In this document: positions 7,886-15,419 of the stretch, piece by piece
Numbering within the stretch: position 1 is the first letter of the stretch
How the letters are laid out: each line of letters opens with the position of its first letter
Assembly: GCA_903843125.1 (NCBI GenBank)
Contig: CAIMOR010000122.1
Span: 1-40,428 of the forward strand
Direction of reading: 5' to 3'
Length of the DNA: 40,428 nt
Source: an uncultured Rhodospirillales bacterium
Lineage (GTDB): Bacteria; Pseudomonadota; Alphaproteobacteria; Acetobacterales; Acetobacteraceae
Notes under the pieces: model-generated
Databases searched by the model: none
What the model saw: only the letters and a program-made list of their open reading frames with translations
Told to the model about the DNA's origin: nothing
Made by a program: the position numbers and the translations under genes

Positions 7886-8272
7886 ATGCCGATTCAGCCC
7901 ATCATCCCACCCGGTTCGCCGCCGCCGCTGGCGCCCTACAGCCCCGGCACCAAGGCTGGCGGGTTCATCTACGTCTCCGGGACGCTGGCGATCGGGCCGC
8001 AGGGCGAGACGCTGCACCCGGGTGACGCTGCGGCGCAGACGCGCGACGTGCTGGAGGCCATCCGGTCCGTGCTCGCGGCGGGTGGTGGCTCCCTGAAGAG
8101 CGTGGTGTTCAACCAGATCTTCCTGAAGGACATGGCCGACTACGCGGCGATGAACGCGGTCTACAAGGAATACTTCCCGGAAGCGCCACCGGCCCGCTAC
8201 TGCATCCAGTCGCCCTTGGTGCGGCCGGACTTCCTGGTGGAGATCGCGACCACCGCCTACGTGGGCGACTGA
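7886..8272 (+). CDS. RidA/YjgF/Rut C-like family protein
   Basis: RidA proteins hydrolyse reactive enamine/imine intermediates such as 2-aminoacrylate to keto acids and ammonia. The 128-residue protein has the two residues expected for activity: R104 (PPARYC) and E119 (LVEI), equivalent to Arg105 and Glu120 in RidA. Start ATG 7886 is preceded by GAGGAGCC; a longer upstream frame has no family similarity. It ends 15 bases before the convergent stop of the molybdenum hydroxylase gene, with a perfect inverted repeat between. A RidA member next to opine-dehydrogenase-like and RutB-like genes fits imine-producing N-catabolism, but RidA genes are also general housekeeping genes. Confidence 0.9.
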   Translation: MPIQPIIPPGSPPPLAPYSPGTKAGGFIYVSGTLAIGPQGETLHPGDAAAQTRDVLEAIRSVLAAGGGSLKSVVFNQIFLKDMADYAAMNAVYKEYFPEAPPARYCIQSPLVRPDFLVEIATTAYVGD

Positions 8273-8284
8273 GGCAGCGCGTTG

Positions 8285-8306
8285 CGCTCAGGCCGAGGCC
8301 TGAGCG
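8285..8306. terminator. Perfect 22-bp inverted repeat at convergent gene ends
   Basis: CGCTCAGGCC and its exact complement GGCCTGAGCG are separated by two bases, between the ridA stop and the last codons of the convergent molybdenum hydroxylase gene. It could fold as a hairpin in either transcript and act as a two-way terminator. There is no T-tract on either side, so rho-independent termination is not assured; a protein-binding palindrome is the alternative. Confidence 0.4.
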
Positions 8307-11005
8307 AGCAGCCCCGCCTTCAGCCTGTGTGGCAGCAGCGGCAGCCGTACGGCACGGAACCCGGTGGCGTGCCGCACCGCGCCGACGATGGCCGCCGCCG
8401 TCGGCACCAGTGCCGGCTCGCCGACGCCCTTGGCGCCGAAGGGGCCGAGCGGTTCCGGGTCTTCGACCAGGATGCACTCGATCGGCGGCACGTCCAGCGT
8501 GGTCGGCAGCAGGTAGTCGTGCAGGTTGTCGGTAATGCCCGGCAGGTATTCCTCCAGCAGGGCAAAGCCGAGGCCCTGGGCGATGCCGCCGCGGATCTGG
8601 CCCTCGACCATGGCTGGGTTCACCGCGCGGCCGACATCGTGCGCGGCCACCATGTTCAGCACGCGGGCCATGCCGAGTTCGGTATCCACTTCCACCAGGG
8701 CGAGTTGCGCGCCGAAGGCGTAGGTGGCGTAGGGACTGCCCTGGCCTTGCGCGTCCAGGTTGCCGGCGGGCGGGTCGAAAGTGCCGGTGGCAAGCAGCAC
8801 GTCGCCATTCGGCAGCGGCGGCAGCGTGGCCAGGGAGACCAGGCGTTCGTGGCCGGCTTCGGTCAGGCGAACCTGGGAGCCCCCGAAGTGGATGGCGGCG
8901 TCCGGCCCGGCATTGGCCAGGCGGCAAAGCTGGCGGCGCAGGTCGAGCGCGGCCTCATACGTTGCGCGGCCACTGATGAAGGTCTGACGGGAGGCGGAGG
9001 TCTTGCCGGCGTCCAGCGTGCGGTCGGTGTCGCCCATCACCACCGTCAACGCGGCCAGCGGCACGCCCAGCGCTTCGGCCGCAATCTGCGCCATGGCGGT
9101 GCTGCCGCCCTGGCCGATCTCGACCACGCCGGAATACAGCGTAAGCGCGCCTGCGGCCGAAAGGCCGAGGCGGATGCTGGACGGGTTGGCCTGCGACGTC
9201 GCGCCGATGCCGTACCACATGCAACCGATGCCGACCCCGCGCCGCAGCGGCCCAGGCGTGGCGTTGTGCGCGGCACAGGCGGCCTGCCATTCCTGCCAAC
9301 GCGGCTGCAGCGCATCGAGGCAGGCGCCGAGGCCGGCGGAATGCTCCAGAAGCTGGCCGGTGCAGGTGGTGTCGCCGGCGGCGAGCGCATTGCGGCGGCG
9401 GATGGCCCAGCGGTCCAGTCCCAGCTGCTCGGCCAGGTCGTCCATCAGGGTTTCATGCGCGAAGGCGACCTGCGGAATGCCGAAGCCGCGGAAGCCGCCA
9501 GCGGGGGCGACGTTGGTGAACCAGGCACGGGCGGTATTGGCCTGGTGCGGCACGCGGTAGGGGCCGGCGGCGTGGATGGGGATGCGGATGGCGACCGTGG
9601 GGCCGGCGCTGGTGTAGGCGCCGGTGTCGAGCTCGGTGCTGACCTCGGCGCTGACCAGGTTGCCCTCGGCATCGGCGCCGAGGCGCGCGGTGATTCTGGC
9701 GGGGTGGCGCTTGGTGGAGGACGCCATGCTCTCCTCCCGCCCGAAGACGCAGGCGACGGGGCGGCCGAGCGTCCAGGCGGCCAGGGCGATGACGGGATGC
9801 ACCGACATGTCGAACTTGCCGCCGAAGCCGCCGCCGACCGCGGTGGGCAGCACGCGCACACTCTCGGCCGGCAGGTCGAGCATATGCGCGACCAGGCGCT
9901 GCACGTGATAGGGGCCCTGGGTGGAGACGTGGATTTCCAGCCGGTCGCCGACGCGCTCGGCCCAGCCGGCCTCGGGTTCCAGGTAGGCGTGTTCGACGAA
10001 GGGCGTGTGGAAGGTGCCGCTTGCGGTGACATGGCTTTCGGCCAGGGCCGCGCCGGCGTCGCCGCTGCGGACCGCGCTGCGGATCAGCAGGTTGTCGGCG
10101 CGATGATGCTGCACCAGGCGGTCCCCGGCCTGGGCGGCAGCGATGCCGAAGACGGGCGCCTCCGGCGTGTAGTCGATGGGCAGCGCGGCTTCCGGGATGC
10201 GGTCGACAACGTACCGCGGCCCGACCAGGGCGAGGACGGGTTCGCCGATGTGGCGGACATGCCCGGTGGCCAGCGCCGGCTGGTCGTAGCTGCTGGGGGT
10301 GTAGCCGTGGCTGTTGTTGGGAAAATCCTGGCCGGCGAAGATGCGGACCAGGCCGGGATGTGCGGCGAGCACGGGTGTCAGGTCGCCGATACGCAGGCTG
10401 GCGCGATGGTGCGGCGAGCGGATCAGGCGGACCCAGAGCGCGCCAGCCGGGATGCCATCGGCGCCATAGCTCTCCTGGCCACTGACCTTGCGCTGGCTGT
10501 CCAGCCGCGGGGCACGGGTGCCGAAGCCATCCGGTGCCGTGGTGGGAGCGGTGCGGGGTGCGGCGCTGGCGTCGAGGATGGCGTCGATGATGGCCTGGTA
10601 GCCGGTGCAGCGGCACAGCACGCCGGAGAGCGCCTCGCGGACCTCTTCGGCATTCGGGTGCGGGTTGGCGGCCAGCAGGGCGGTCGCGGTCATCAGCATG
10701 CCGGCGGTGCAGAAGCCGCATTGCGCTGCGTCGTGTCGGCGGAAGGCTTGTTGCAGCGGGGATAGCACGCCATCGGTGGCCAGGGATTCGACGGTGTGGA
10801 TCTCGGTGCCGTCGAGCCGTCCGACCGGCAGCAGGCAGGCGCAATGCGGCGCGCCATCCACCAGGACCGTGCAGGCGCCGCAGTCGCCCTCGCCGCAGCC
10901 CTGGCGCGTGCCGCCGAGCGCCAGGGCGCCGCGCAGGTAGTCGGTAAGGCGCTGGGCCGAGGGTTCGGTGGTGCAGGGCAGACCGTTGACGGTGAAGCGG
11001 GTCAT
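8288..11005 (-). CDS. Xanthine dehydrogenase-family hydroxylase: [2Fe-2S] domain fused to Mo-cofactor large subunit
   Basis: This 905-residue protein joins two subunits that are separate in the second set of this window. Residues 1-150 are the iron-sulfur part: the plant-type cluster uses C37, C42, C45 and C57, and the second cluster C96, C99, C131 and C133 (CRCTGY). Residues about 165-905 are the molybdopterin part, with FGGKFDM, the substrate loop GGFRGFG and the expected catalytic glutamate E863 (GVGEPALVP). Such enzymes hydroxylate heteroaromatic rings or aldehydes with water and pass electrons through FeS to FAD. The start overlaps the FAD subunit gene by four bases. Together they form an operon preceded by the TGTGATCACA operator. 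The substrate is unknown; purines, nicotinate-like pyridines and isoquinoline-like rings are family options. Confidence 0.92.
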   Translation of the reverse strand: MTRFTVNGLPCTTEPSAQRLTDYLRGALALGGTRQGCGEGDCGACTVLVDGAPHCACLLPVGRLDGTEIHTVESLATDGVLSPLQQAFRRHDAAQCGFCTAGMLMTATALLAANPHPNAEEVREALSGVLCRCTGYQAIIDAILDASAAPRTAPTTAPDGFGTRAPRLDSQRKVSGQESYGADGIPAGALWVRLIRSPHHRASLRIGDLTPVLAAHPGLVRIFAGQDFPNNSHGYTPSSYDQPALATGHVRHIGEPVLALVGPRYVVDRIPEAALPIDYTPEAPVFGIAAAQAGDRLVQHHRADNLLIRSAVRSGDAGAALAESHVTASGTFHTPFVEHAYLEPEAGWAERVGDRLEIHVSTQGPYHVQRLVAHMLDLPAESVRVLPTAVGGGFGGKFDMSVHPVIALAAWTLGRPVACVFGREESMASSTKRHPARITARLGADAEGNLVSAEVSTELDTGAYTSAGPTVAIRIPIHAAGPYRVPHQANTARAWFTNVAPAGGFRGFGIPQVAFAHETLMDDLAEQLGLDRWAIRRRNALAAGDTTCTGQLLEHSAGLGACLDALQPRWQEWQAACAAHNATPGPLRRGVGIGCMWYGIGATSQANPSSIRLGLSAAGALTLYSGVVEIGQGGSTAMAQIAAEALGVPLAALTVVMGDTDRTLDAGKTSASRQTFISGRATYEAALDLRRQLCRLANAGPDAAIHFGGSQVRLTEAGHERLVSLATLPPLPNGDVLLATGTFDPPAGNLDAQGQGSPYATYAFGAQLALVEVDTELGMARVLNMVAAHDVGRAVNPAMVEGQIRGGIAQGLGFALLEEYLPGITDNLHDYLLPTTLDVPPIECILVEDPEPLGPFGAKGVGEPALVPTAAAIVGAVRHATGFRAVRLPLLPHRLKAGLLAQASA

Positions 11006-11817
11006 GCCGCGGCCTCGGCTGTGAGCGTGGCAAGCAGGCGGCGCAGCAGCGTGATGGCAACCTGCTGGCGGTAGGCTGCTGGCGCGCGGAAATCGTCCAG
11101 CAGCGGCAGGTGCGCCAGGTACGAGGCGTCGACCGCGGCGCCGAGCGCGGGAGTGGCGGGCTGGCCGGCCAGCGCCGCCTCCAACCCGGGCAGGCGCTGC
11201 GCAGCCTGCAGGCAGCCGCCGAGGGCGAGGCCGGCTGCACGGATGCGGCCGCCGGCGATATCGAGGTGGACCGCCGCAGTGACCTCCGCCACGTTGACCG
11301 CGTGGCGGGAGCCGTGCTTGGCGAAGCCGCTGTGCGCCACCGGCGGGAGGTTGATGGCGACGAGCAACTCGTCCGGCGCCAGCGGCGCGCCGGCCAGGAA
11401 TGCGGCCAGCGCCAGGCTTCGGCCGGCGGTGCTGCTGGCCAGTTCCAGCGTGGCGTCCAGCGCCAGCAGTGCCGGCGCGCCATCGGCCGAGGCGAAGCGG
11501 GCGGCGATGTTGCCGCCGATGGTGGCCTGGTGGCGCACCTGCGGGGAGGCGACTGTTGCCGCCGCCTGACGCAGCGCCGCAATGGGGGCGCCGAGCAGCG
11601 CGGTCCAGCTGGTTGCAGCGCCGATGCGCCAGCCCGCCGCGGTGGCGGTGATGCCCTGGAGCGCGGGGATGCCGGAGATGTCCAGCATGTCTGCATCCCA
11701 GTCAGCGGGCGTGGCGCCGCGTACCAGGCGGGTGCCGCCGGCGAGGATGCGGGGCCTTTCCGCGCCAAGGATGCGGAGCGCTTCGGGCAGGTTTGCGGGG
11801 CGCCAGTATCGGCCCAT
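11002..11817 (-). CDS. Xanthine dehydrogenase-family FAD-binding (medium) subunit
   Basis: This subunit takes electrons from the [2Fe-2S] centres and passes them to an external acceptor. The 271-residue protein has the PCMH-type FAD motifs LAGGT (25-29) and TIGGN (99-103), and a C-terminal CO-dehydrogenase flavoprotein domain. It is first in the operon and ends four bases into the fused FeS/Mo subunit gene, so a complete FAD-FeS-Mo enzyme is made from two genes. The ATG at 11817 follows a 178-base gap shared with the divergent GntR gene; a -35 TTGACA and the palindrome lie in that gap. Confidence 0.92.
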   Translation of the reverse strand: MGRYWRPANLPEALRILGAERPRILAGGTRLVRGATPADWDADMLDISGIPALQGITATAAGWRIGAATSWTALLGAPIAALRQAAATVASPQVRHQATIGGNIAARFASADGAPALLALDATLELASSTAGRSLALAAFLAGAPLAPDELLVAINLPPVAHSGFAKHGSRHAVNVAEVTAAVHLDIAGGRIRAAGLALGGCLQAAQRLPGLEAALAGQPATPALGAAVDASYLAHLPLLDDFRAPAAYRQQVAITLLRRLLATLTAEAAA

Positions 11818-11919
11818 CAGCTAGCGGCCCTGTCGCTTCGTGCAGCCTGCTTCGCTGGTAACGGGATGCACGGTGCGGTTCCCCCGGCTATGTTGCCGCT
11901 TCCGGCTCGACACGAGAAA

Positions 11920-11948
11920 AGACTGTGATCACAGTGGCTGGTTGTCAA
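11920..11948 (-). promoter_or_regulatory. Candidate promoter of the FAD/FeS-Mo hydroxylase operon
   Basis: On the minus strand a perfect -35 TTGACA (11948-11943) is followed after 17 bases by a weak -10, CAGTCT (11925-11920). The GntR-type palindrome lies in the spacer and reaches the -10, so a bound repressor would block RNA polymerase. The weak -10 is the main doubt. Confidence 0.4.
11924..11933. promoter_or_regulatory. GntR-type operator TGTGATCACA, site 1
   Basis: A perfect palindrome which extends to fourteen bases here (ACTGTGATCACAGT, 11922-11935). It has the GT-N4-AC core of FadR-subfamily GntR operators. It sits between the FAD-subunit gene and the gntR gene, 62 bases before the chosen gntR start, and could control both. 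It is one of five copies in the window, all in intergenic gaps before operons. Confidence 0.75.
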
Positions 11949-11995
11949 CGCGCAAATCGCCGCCTGGGCGCGTCAGGCCGAGTTGGGGTGACGCC

Positions 11996-12727
11996 TTGAT
12001 CCGCCGTATCGGAGCAGTACCCGCCAGGAATGACCAGGCCGCCCAGCAGGGCAGCGTGGAGGAACAGGTCTATTCGGAGCTGCGCGACCGCTTCATGAGC
12101 GGCGTGTTCCTGCCCGGCCAGGTGCTGACGCTGCGCAACTTGGCAGCGAATCTCGGCGTCAGTCCCATGCCGGTGCGGCAGGCGGTGCGCTGCCTGATCG
12201 TGGAGGGCGCGTTGGAGATGCTGCCGAACCGGACCATGCAGGTGCCGCGGATGACGCGCGACCGGCTGGCCGAACTGCTCGGCGTTCGGCGGGCGCTGGA
12301 GGGCATTGCCACCGAGGCCGCGTGCCGGGTGATAACGGCCCGGCAGATCGGCGCGCTGGAGAAGATCCATGCGATGTCGCGCAAGGCGTTCGAGAGCGGC
12401 GACATGCGGCGCAGCCTGGTGATGAACCAGCGATTCCACTTCACGCTGTATGAATCGGCGCAGTCGACCGTGCTGATGCCGATCATCCAGGGGCTTTGGC
12501 TGCAGGCCGGGCCGTTCATGCACCTTGCGCTGAGCTCGACCGCCGGCATGCACTGGGACGGCACGCACCACCTGGAGCTGGTCCAGGCGCTGCGCGACGG
12601 CGACCCGGCCGAGGCGCGGCAGGCGATAGAGCGCGACATCAACAAGACCGCCGAGGCGTTGCTGGTAACGCCGCACTTCGCCGCCGGCCGGGCGGAAACG
12701 CCGGAGCGACTGCGGGCGCGGGGTTGA
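11996..12727 (+). CDS. GntR-family (FadR/FCD type) transcriptional regulator
   Basis: Proteins of this class are usually ligand-released repressors of catabolic operons. The N-terminal winged helix-turn-helix spans about 20-88 (EEQVYSELRDRF, LRNLAANLGVSPMPVRQAV). An all-helical FCD effector domain follows (about 95-225) with histidines (FHFTLYES, GTHHLELV) typical of its metal/carboxylate pocket. No ATG exists at the right place; I chose TTG 11996, which follows GGGGTGA and gives 243 residues, normal for FCD regulators. Longer in-frame starts would add about 50 residues unlike the family and would overlap the palindrome at 11924. The operator next to it and four more copies nearby make it the probable regulator of the whole island; the effector is likely an organic acid. 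Confidence 0.9.
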   Translation: MIRRIGAVPARNDQAAQQGSVEEQVYSELRDRFMSGVFLPGQVLTLRNLAANLGVSPMPVRQAVRCLIVEGALEMLPNRTMQVPRMTRDRLAELLGVRRALEGIATEAACRVITARQIGALEKIHAMSRKAFESGDMRRSLVMNQRFHFTLYESAQSTVLMPIIQGLWLQAGPFMHLALSSTAGMHWDGTHHLELVQALRDGDPAEARQAIERDINKTAEALLVTPHFAAGRAETPERLRARG

Positions 12728-12753
12728 CAGCCCGTTGGCTGTGATCACACCAT
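12724..12753 (+). promoter_or_regulatory. Candidate promoter of the dpaA-like operon
   Basis: A perfect -35 TTGACA (12724-12729) overlaps the gntR stop codon, and a weak -10 CACCAT (12748-12753) follows after 18 bases. The palindrome at 12740-12749 fills the end of the spacer and touches the -10, the same layout as at 11920-11948. Confidence 0.4.
12740..12749. promoter_or_regulatory. GntR-type operator TGTGATCACA, site 2
   Basis: A perfect ten-base palindrome in the 49-base gap between gntR and the dpaA-like gene, ending 27 bases before the GTG start. It overlaps the predicted promoter spacer, which fits repression. Confidence 0.75.
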
Positions 12754-12776
12754 GAACAGGCTGTGCAAGCGGGGGC

Positions 12777-13670
12777 GTGGTGGACTGGAAGCGGTTGGTC
12801 ATTGCCATCATTGCCGGCGACAGGCGCGAACAGGAAATCGCCCGCTGCGCCGCGGCCACCGGCGCCACGGTTCGGGCCTTCGGGTTTCCATGGCCTGAGG
12901 CCGGCATCGCGGACGTGACGCGTTGCGCGACGGCCGATGCGGCACTGGCCGGGGCCGACATTGCGCTGTTCCCCATTCCCGGCATCGCCGCCGATGGCGC
13001 ACTGTTCGCGCCGGCGCACGACGGGCGACTCATTCCCACGCGGGAGATGCTGGCGGGCATGCGGGCGCCGGCGAACATCATCCTTGGCTGGGCGGATGCG
13101 AAGCTGAAGGCGCATTGCGAGGCGCTGGGCATCACGCTGCATGAATACGAGTGGGATGACGACCTGATGCTGCTGCGCGGCCCCGCCATTGTCGAAGGGA
13201 TGCTGCGCGTCATCATCGAGAACACCGATATCACCATCCATCGCGCGAAGATCGTGATGCTGGGGCACGGCACCATTGGCGGGTTGGCGTGTCGCGCCCT
13301 GGTCGGGCTGGGCGCGCGGGTGCACGTGGTGGCGCGCAACCCGGTGCAGCGTGCGGAAGCCTATGCGGCGGGCGCGGAGCCGCATGAGTTTGCCGCGCTG
13401 CCGGAGGTGCTGCCGGGTGCGGATATCGTGATCTCCAGCATTCCCGCGCGCGTGCTGCATGCCGACGCACTGGCGTTGCTGCCGAAGCACGCGCTGCTGG
13501 TTGACTTGGCGGCACCGCCGGGTGGCATGGACCGCGATGCGATCGCAACGCTGGGCCTGCGCGCGGTATGGGCGCGCGGCCTGGGCAGCCGGGCGCCGGT
13601 GACGGTGGGGCGCAGTCAGTGGAGCGGCATTCGCCGCCGGATCGAAGCGCTTGCGGGCGCGAAGGAGTAG
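12777..13670 (+). CDS. Dipicolinate synthase subunit A-like NAD(P)-dependent protein
   Basis: In spore formers DpaA (SpoVFA) with DpaB makes dipicolinic acid. This 297-residue protein has the DpaA layout: an N-terminal domain beginning VIAIIAGDRREQEIA (8-22), a linker region AIVEGMLRVIIENTDITIH (137-155) that closely resembles DpaA, and a Rossmann domain with G-x-G-x-x-G at 163-168. The later VDLAAPPGG resembles the DpaA stretch LDLASRPGG. No DpaB partner is in the operon and nothing else suggests sporulation, so it probably reduces or oxidises another cyclic imine or dicarboxylic substrate. The start is GTG 12777 after a G-rich stretch; the nearby ATG at 12752 is out of frame. It leads an operon with a tautomerase, VOC, enolase-superfamily and M24 gene. 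Confidence 0.75.
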   Translation: MVDWKRLVIAIIAGDRREQEIARCAAATGATVRAFGFPWPEAGIADVTRCATADAALAGADIALFPIPGIAADGALFAPAHDGRLIPTREMLAGMRAPANIILGWADAKLKAHCEALGITLHEYEWDDDLMLLRGPAIVEGMLRVIIENTDITIHRAKIVMLGHGTIGGLACRALVGLGARVHVVARNPVQRAEAYAAGAEPHEFAALPEVLPGADIVISSIPARVLHADALALLPKHALLVDLAAPPGGMDRDAIATLGLRAVWARGLGSRAPVTVGRSQWSGIRRRIEALAGAKE

Positions 13671-13673
13671 CCG

Positions 13674-13868
13674 ATGCCGTTCGTTGTGGTTGAGATGTGG
13701 GAAGGCCGCACGGTGGAGCAGAAGCGCCGCCTGGTGAAGGCGATCACCGACGCCATGGTGGAACACGCCGGCTGCAAGCCGGACCACCTGCATGTGGTGA
13801 TCCACGATACGCCGAAGGACAGCTGGGGCCGTGCCGGCGCGCTCGGCATAGACATGAAGGAAGGCTGA
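13674..13868 (+). CDS. 4-oxalocrotonate tautomerase family protein
   Basis: Members move double bonds in 2-hydroxymuconate-type keto-enol compounds using an N-terminal proline. The 64-residue length is the standard short form. The protein begins MPFVVVEMWEGRT, so Pro2 becomes the catalytic Pro1 after removal of methionine, and arginine follows at 12 (EGRTVEQKRRLV). It lies three bases after the dpaA-like gene and one base before the next start. In this operon it suggests an unsaturated keto acid intermediate, as in ring-cleavage or dehydration pathways. Confidence 0.9.
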   Translation: MPFVVVEMWEGRTVEQKRRLVKAITDAMVEHAGCKPDHLHVVIHDTPKDSWGRAGALGIDMKEG

Positions 13869-13869
13869 G

Positions 13870-14235
13870 GTGAGCGCGGGCGTGAAGGGCTTCGGCCACC
13901 TGCTGCTGATGGTCAGCGACATCGAGGCCTCGACCGCCTTCTATCAGGGACTGCTCGGCTTCACGCCGCGCAACGCCAAGCCGCTGGCGGATGGCCGGCC
14001 GTTCACCGCCTTCAACCATGGCTTCGCGTTGATCAAGGGGCGCGAGGCCGGACATCGGCAGATCGACCACATCGCATTCGAGGTCGCCGATGTGCGGGCG
14101 CTGCGCGAGACGTTGCAGGCAGCGGGCGTGGTGTTCTTCGAGGACCTGCACGATGGACCCTACGGGTTGACGGTGTACGTGGCGGACCCCGACGGCACCA
14201 AGGTTGAACTGTACCAGGTAGGCGAGAGCGCCTGA
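13870..14235 (+). CDS. VOC-superfamily (glyoxalase/extradiol-type fold) protein
   Basis: The fold covers glyoxalase I, extradiol dioxygenases and methylmalonyl-CoA epimerase, all using a divalent metal. This 121-residue single-domain protein has a likely metal set H10 (GFGHLLLMV), H67 (IDHIAFEV) and E113 (KVELYQ). The start is GTG 13870, one base after the tautomerase stop. The motif DPDGTKVELYQ (106-116) is typical for the C-terminal part of VOC domains. It could be a small dioxygenase, lyase or epimerase for the operon's substrate; the sequence does not decide. The next gene begins 20 bases later after GAGGAAA. Confidence 0.82.
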   Translation: MSAGVKGFGHLLLMVSDIEASTAFYQGLLGFTPRNAKPLADGRPFTAFNHGFALIKGREAGHRQIDHIAFEVADVRALRETLQAAGVVFFEDLHDGPYGLTVYVADPDGTKVELYQVGESA

Positions 14236-14255
14236 GTCGCTGCGAGGAAATTGCC

Positions 14256-15416
14256 GTGCCCGTCATCAAGGCCATCGATACCATCCTGATCCAACTGCCG
14301 ACGCGGCGTGAGCACAAGTGGACCGGCCTGACCGAGCCGATTGGCCGCTACGTCATGGTGCGGATCACCGATGATGCTGGCCATGTCGGCTGGGGCGAGG
14401 CGCCGGCGCTGAAGGATTGGGGCGGCGAGTTCGGTCGATACTTCGGCGAAAGCCCGGCGATAACCCAACTGGTGATCGATAAGTACCTGGCGCCAGCGGT
14501 GCTGGGCGTGGAGCTCGGCGATGCGGCGACGCTGCATGCGCGGATGGATGCGATCATCAAGGGGTATCCCTATGCCAAGGGCGCGGTGGACTTTGCCTTT
14601 CACGACCTGGCCGGGCGGTGGCTCGGCGTGCCAGTGCATATCCTGCTTGGTGGCAAGCATCGCTCGCGGGTGCCGGTGACGCATTCCATTGGCTTGATCC
14701 CGATTGAGCAGGCCGTGACCGAAGTGGCGAAGGTGGCGGCGGAGGGCATCCGCACCATCAAGATCAAGGTCGGCGTGGACGCGAAGCGCGACATCGAGAT
14801 GGTGCGACAGATCCGGGCTGCGGTCGGCCCCGCCGTGTCGCTCTGCGTCGACGCGAATGAGGGCTACGCCACGCCCGGCGAGGCGATCCGCACCATCCGC
14901 GTGATGGAGGAAAGCGGCATCATCTATGCCGAGCAGCCGGTGATGGGGATAGAGCGCATCGCCGAAGTCGCGCGCGCCATCGACACGCCTGTCATGGCCG
15001 ACGAGAGCGCCTGGAACGCGCATGACGTCATCCAGATCATCGAGAAGCGGGCGGCGCAGATCGTCTCGATCTACACCACCAAGCCGGGCGGCCTGTTGCG
15101 GGCCATGGAGGTGGCGGCGGTGTGCCGTGCGGCCGGTATCATCTGCAACGTCAACGGCTCGGTGGAAACCGGCGTTGGGAACCTGGCCAACATTCACCTG
15201 GCGGCGGCCGCGGCGGCGGTGACGCTGTCCTGCGTCGTGCCGGTCTCCACGCCGGCGGCGGAGCAGCATGGCCAGGTGGGCGGCATCTACTACAAGGACG
15301 ACCTGCTCGTGGCGGGGATGCAACTGGAGGATGGCTGCATCGTGGTGCCGACGGCGCCGGGCATGGGCATCGATGTCGATCTGGCGAAGATCGAGACCTA
15401 TCGCGTGAGGGATTAG
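14256..15416 (+). CDS. Enolase-superfamily protein, MLE subgroup (copy 1)
   Basis: These Mg-dependent enzymes remove a proton next to a carboxylate; known MLE-subgroup activities include muconate cycloisomerase, dipeptide epimerase, N-succinylamino acid racemase and proline-betaine epimerase. The 386-residue protein has the acid/base pair K169-x-K171 (TIKIKVG), metal ligands D199 (VDAN), E226 (AEQP) and D249 (ADES), and the opposite lysine K276 (TTKPGG). The KxK plus later lysine places it in the MLE rather than the mandelate racemase subgroup. The GTG start is preceded by GAGGAAA. It is a paralog of the protein encoded at 24145, with all six active-site residues at identical positions. It is followed after three bases by an M24 gene. 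Confidence 0.9.
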   Translation: MPVIKAIDTILIQLPTRREHKWTGLTEPIGRYVMVRITDDAGHVGWGEAPALKDWGGEFGRYFGESPAITQLVIDKYLAPAVLGVELGDAATLHARMDAIIKGYPYAKGAVDFAFHDLAGRWLGVPVHILLGGKHRSRVPVTHSIGLIPIEQAVTEVAKVAAEGIRTIKIKVGVDAKRDIEMVRQIRAAVGPAVSLCVDANEGYATPGEAIRTIRVMEESGIIYAEQPVMGIERIAEVARAIDTPVMADESAWNAHDVIQIIEKRAAQIVSIYTTKPGGLLRAMEVAAVCRAAGIICNVNGSVETGVGNLANIHLAAAAAAVTLSCVVPVSTPAAEQHGQVGGIYYKDDLLVAGMQLEDGCIVVPTAPGMGIDVDLAKIETYRVRD

Positions 15417-15419
15417 GCC

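Noticed and set aside
8282-10765. Very long open frame on the plus strand opposite the set 1 hydroxylase
   Set aside because: It is a by-product of high GC with few stop codons; the translation is low-complexity without family motifs, while the minus strand has a full domain set. The same holds for long antisense frames at 16659-18554 and 29328-31568.
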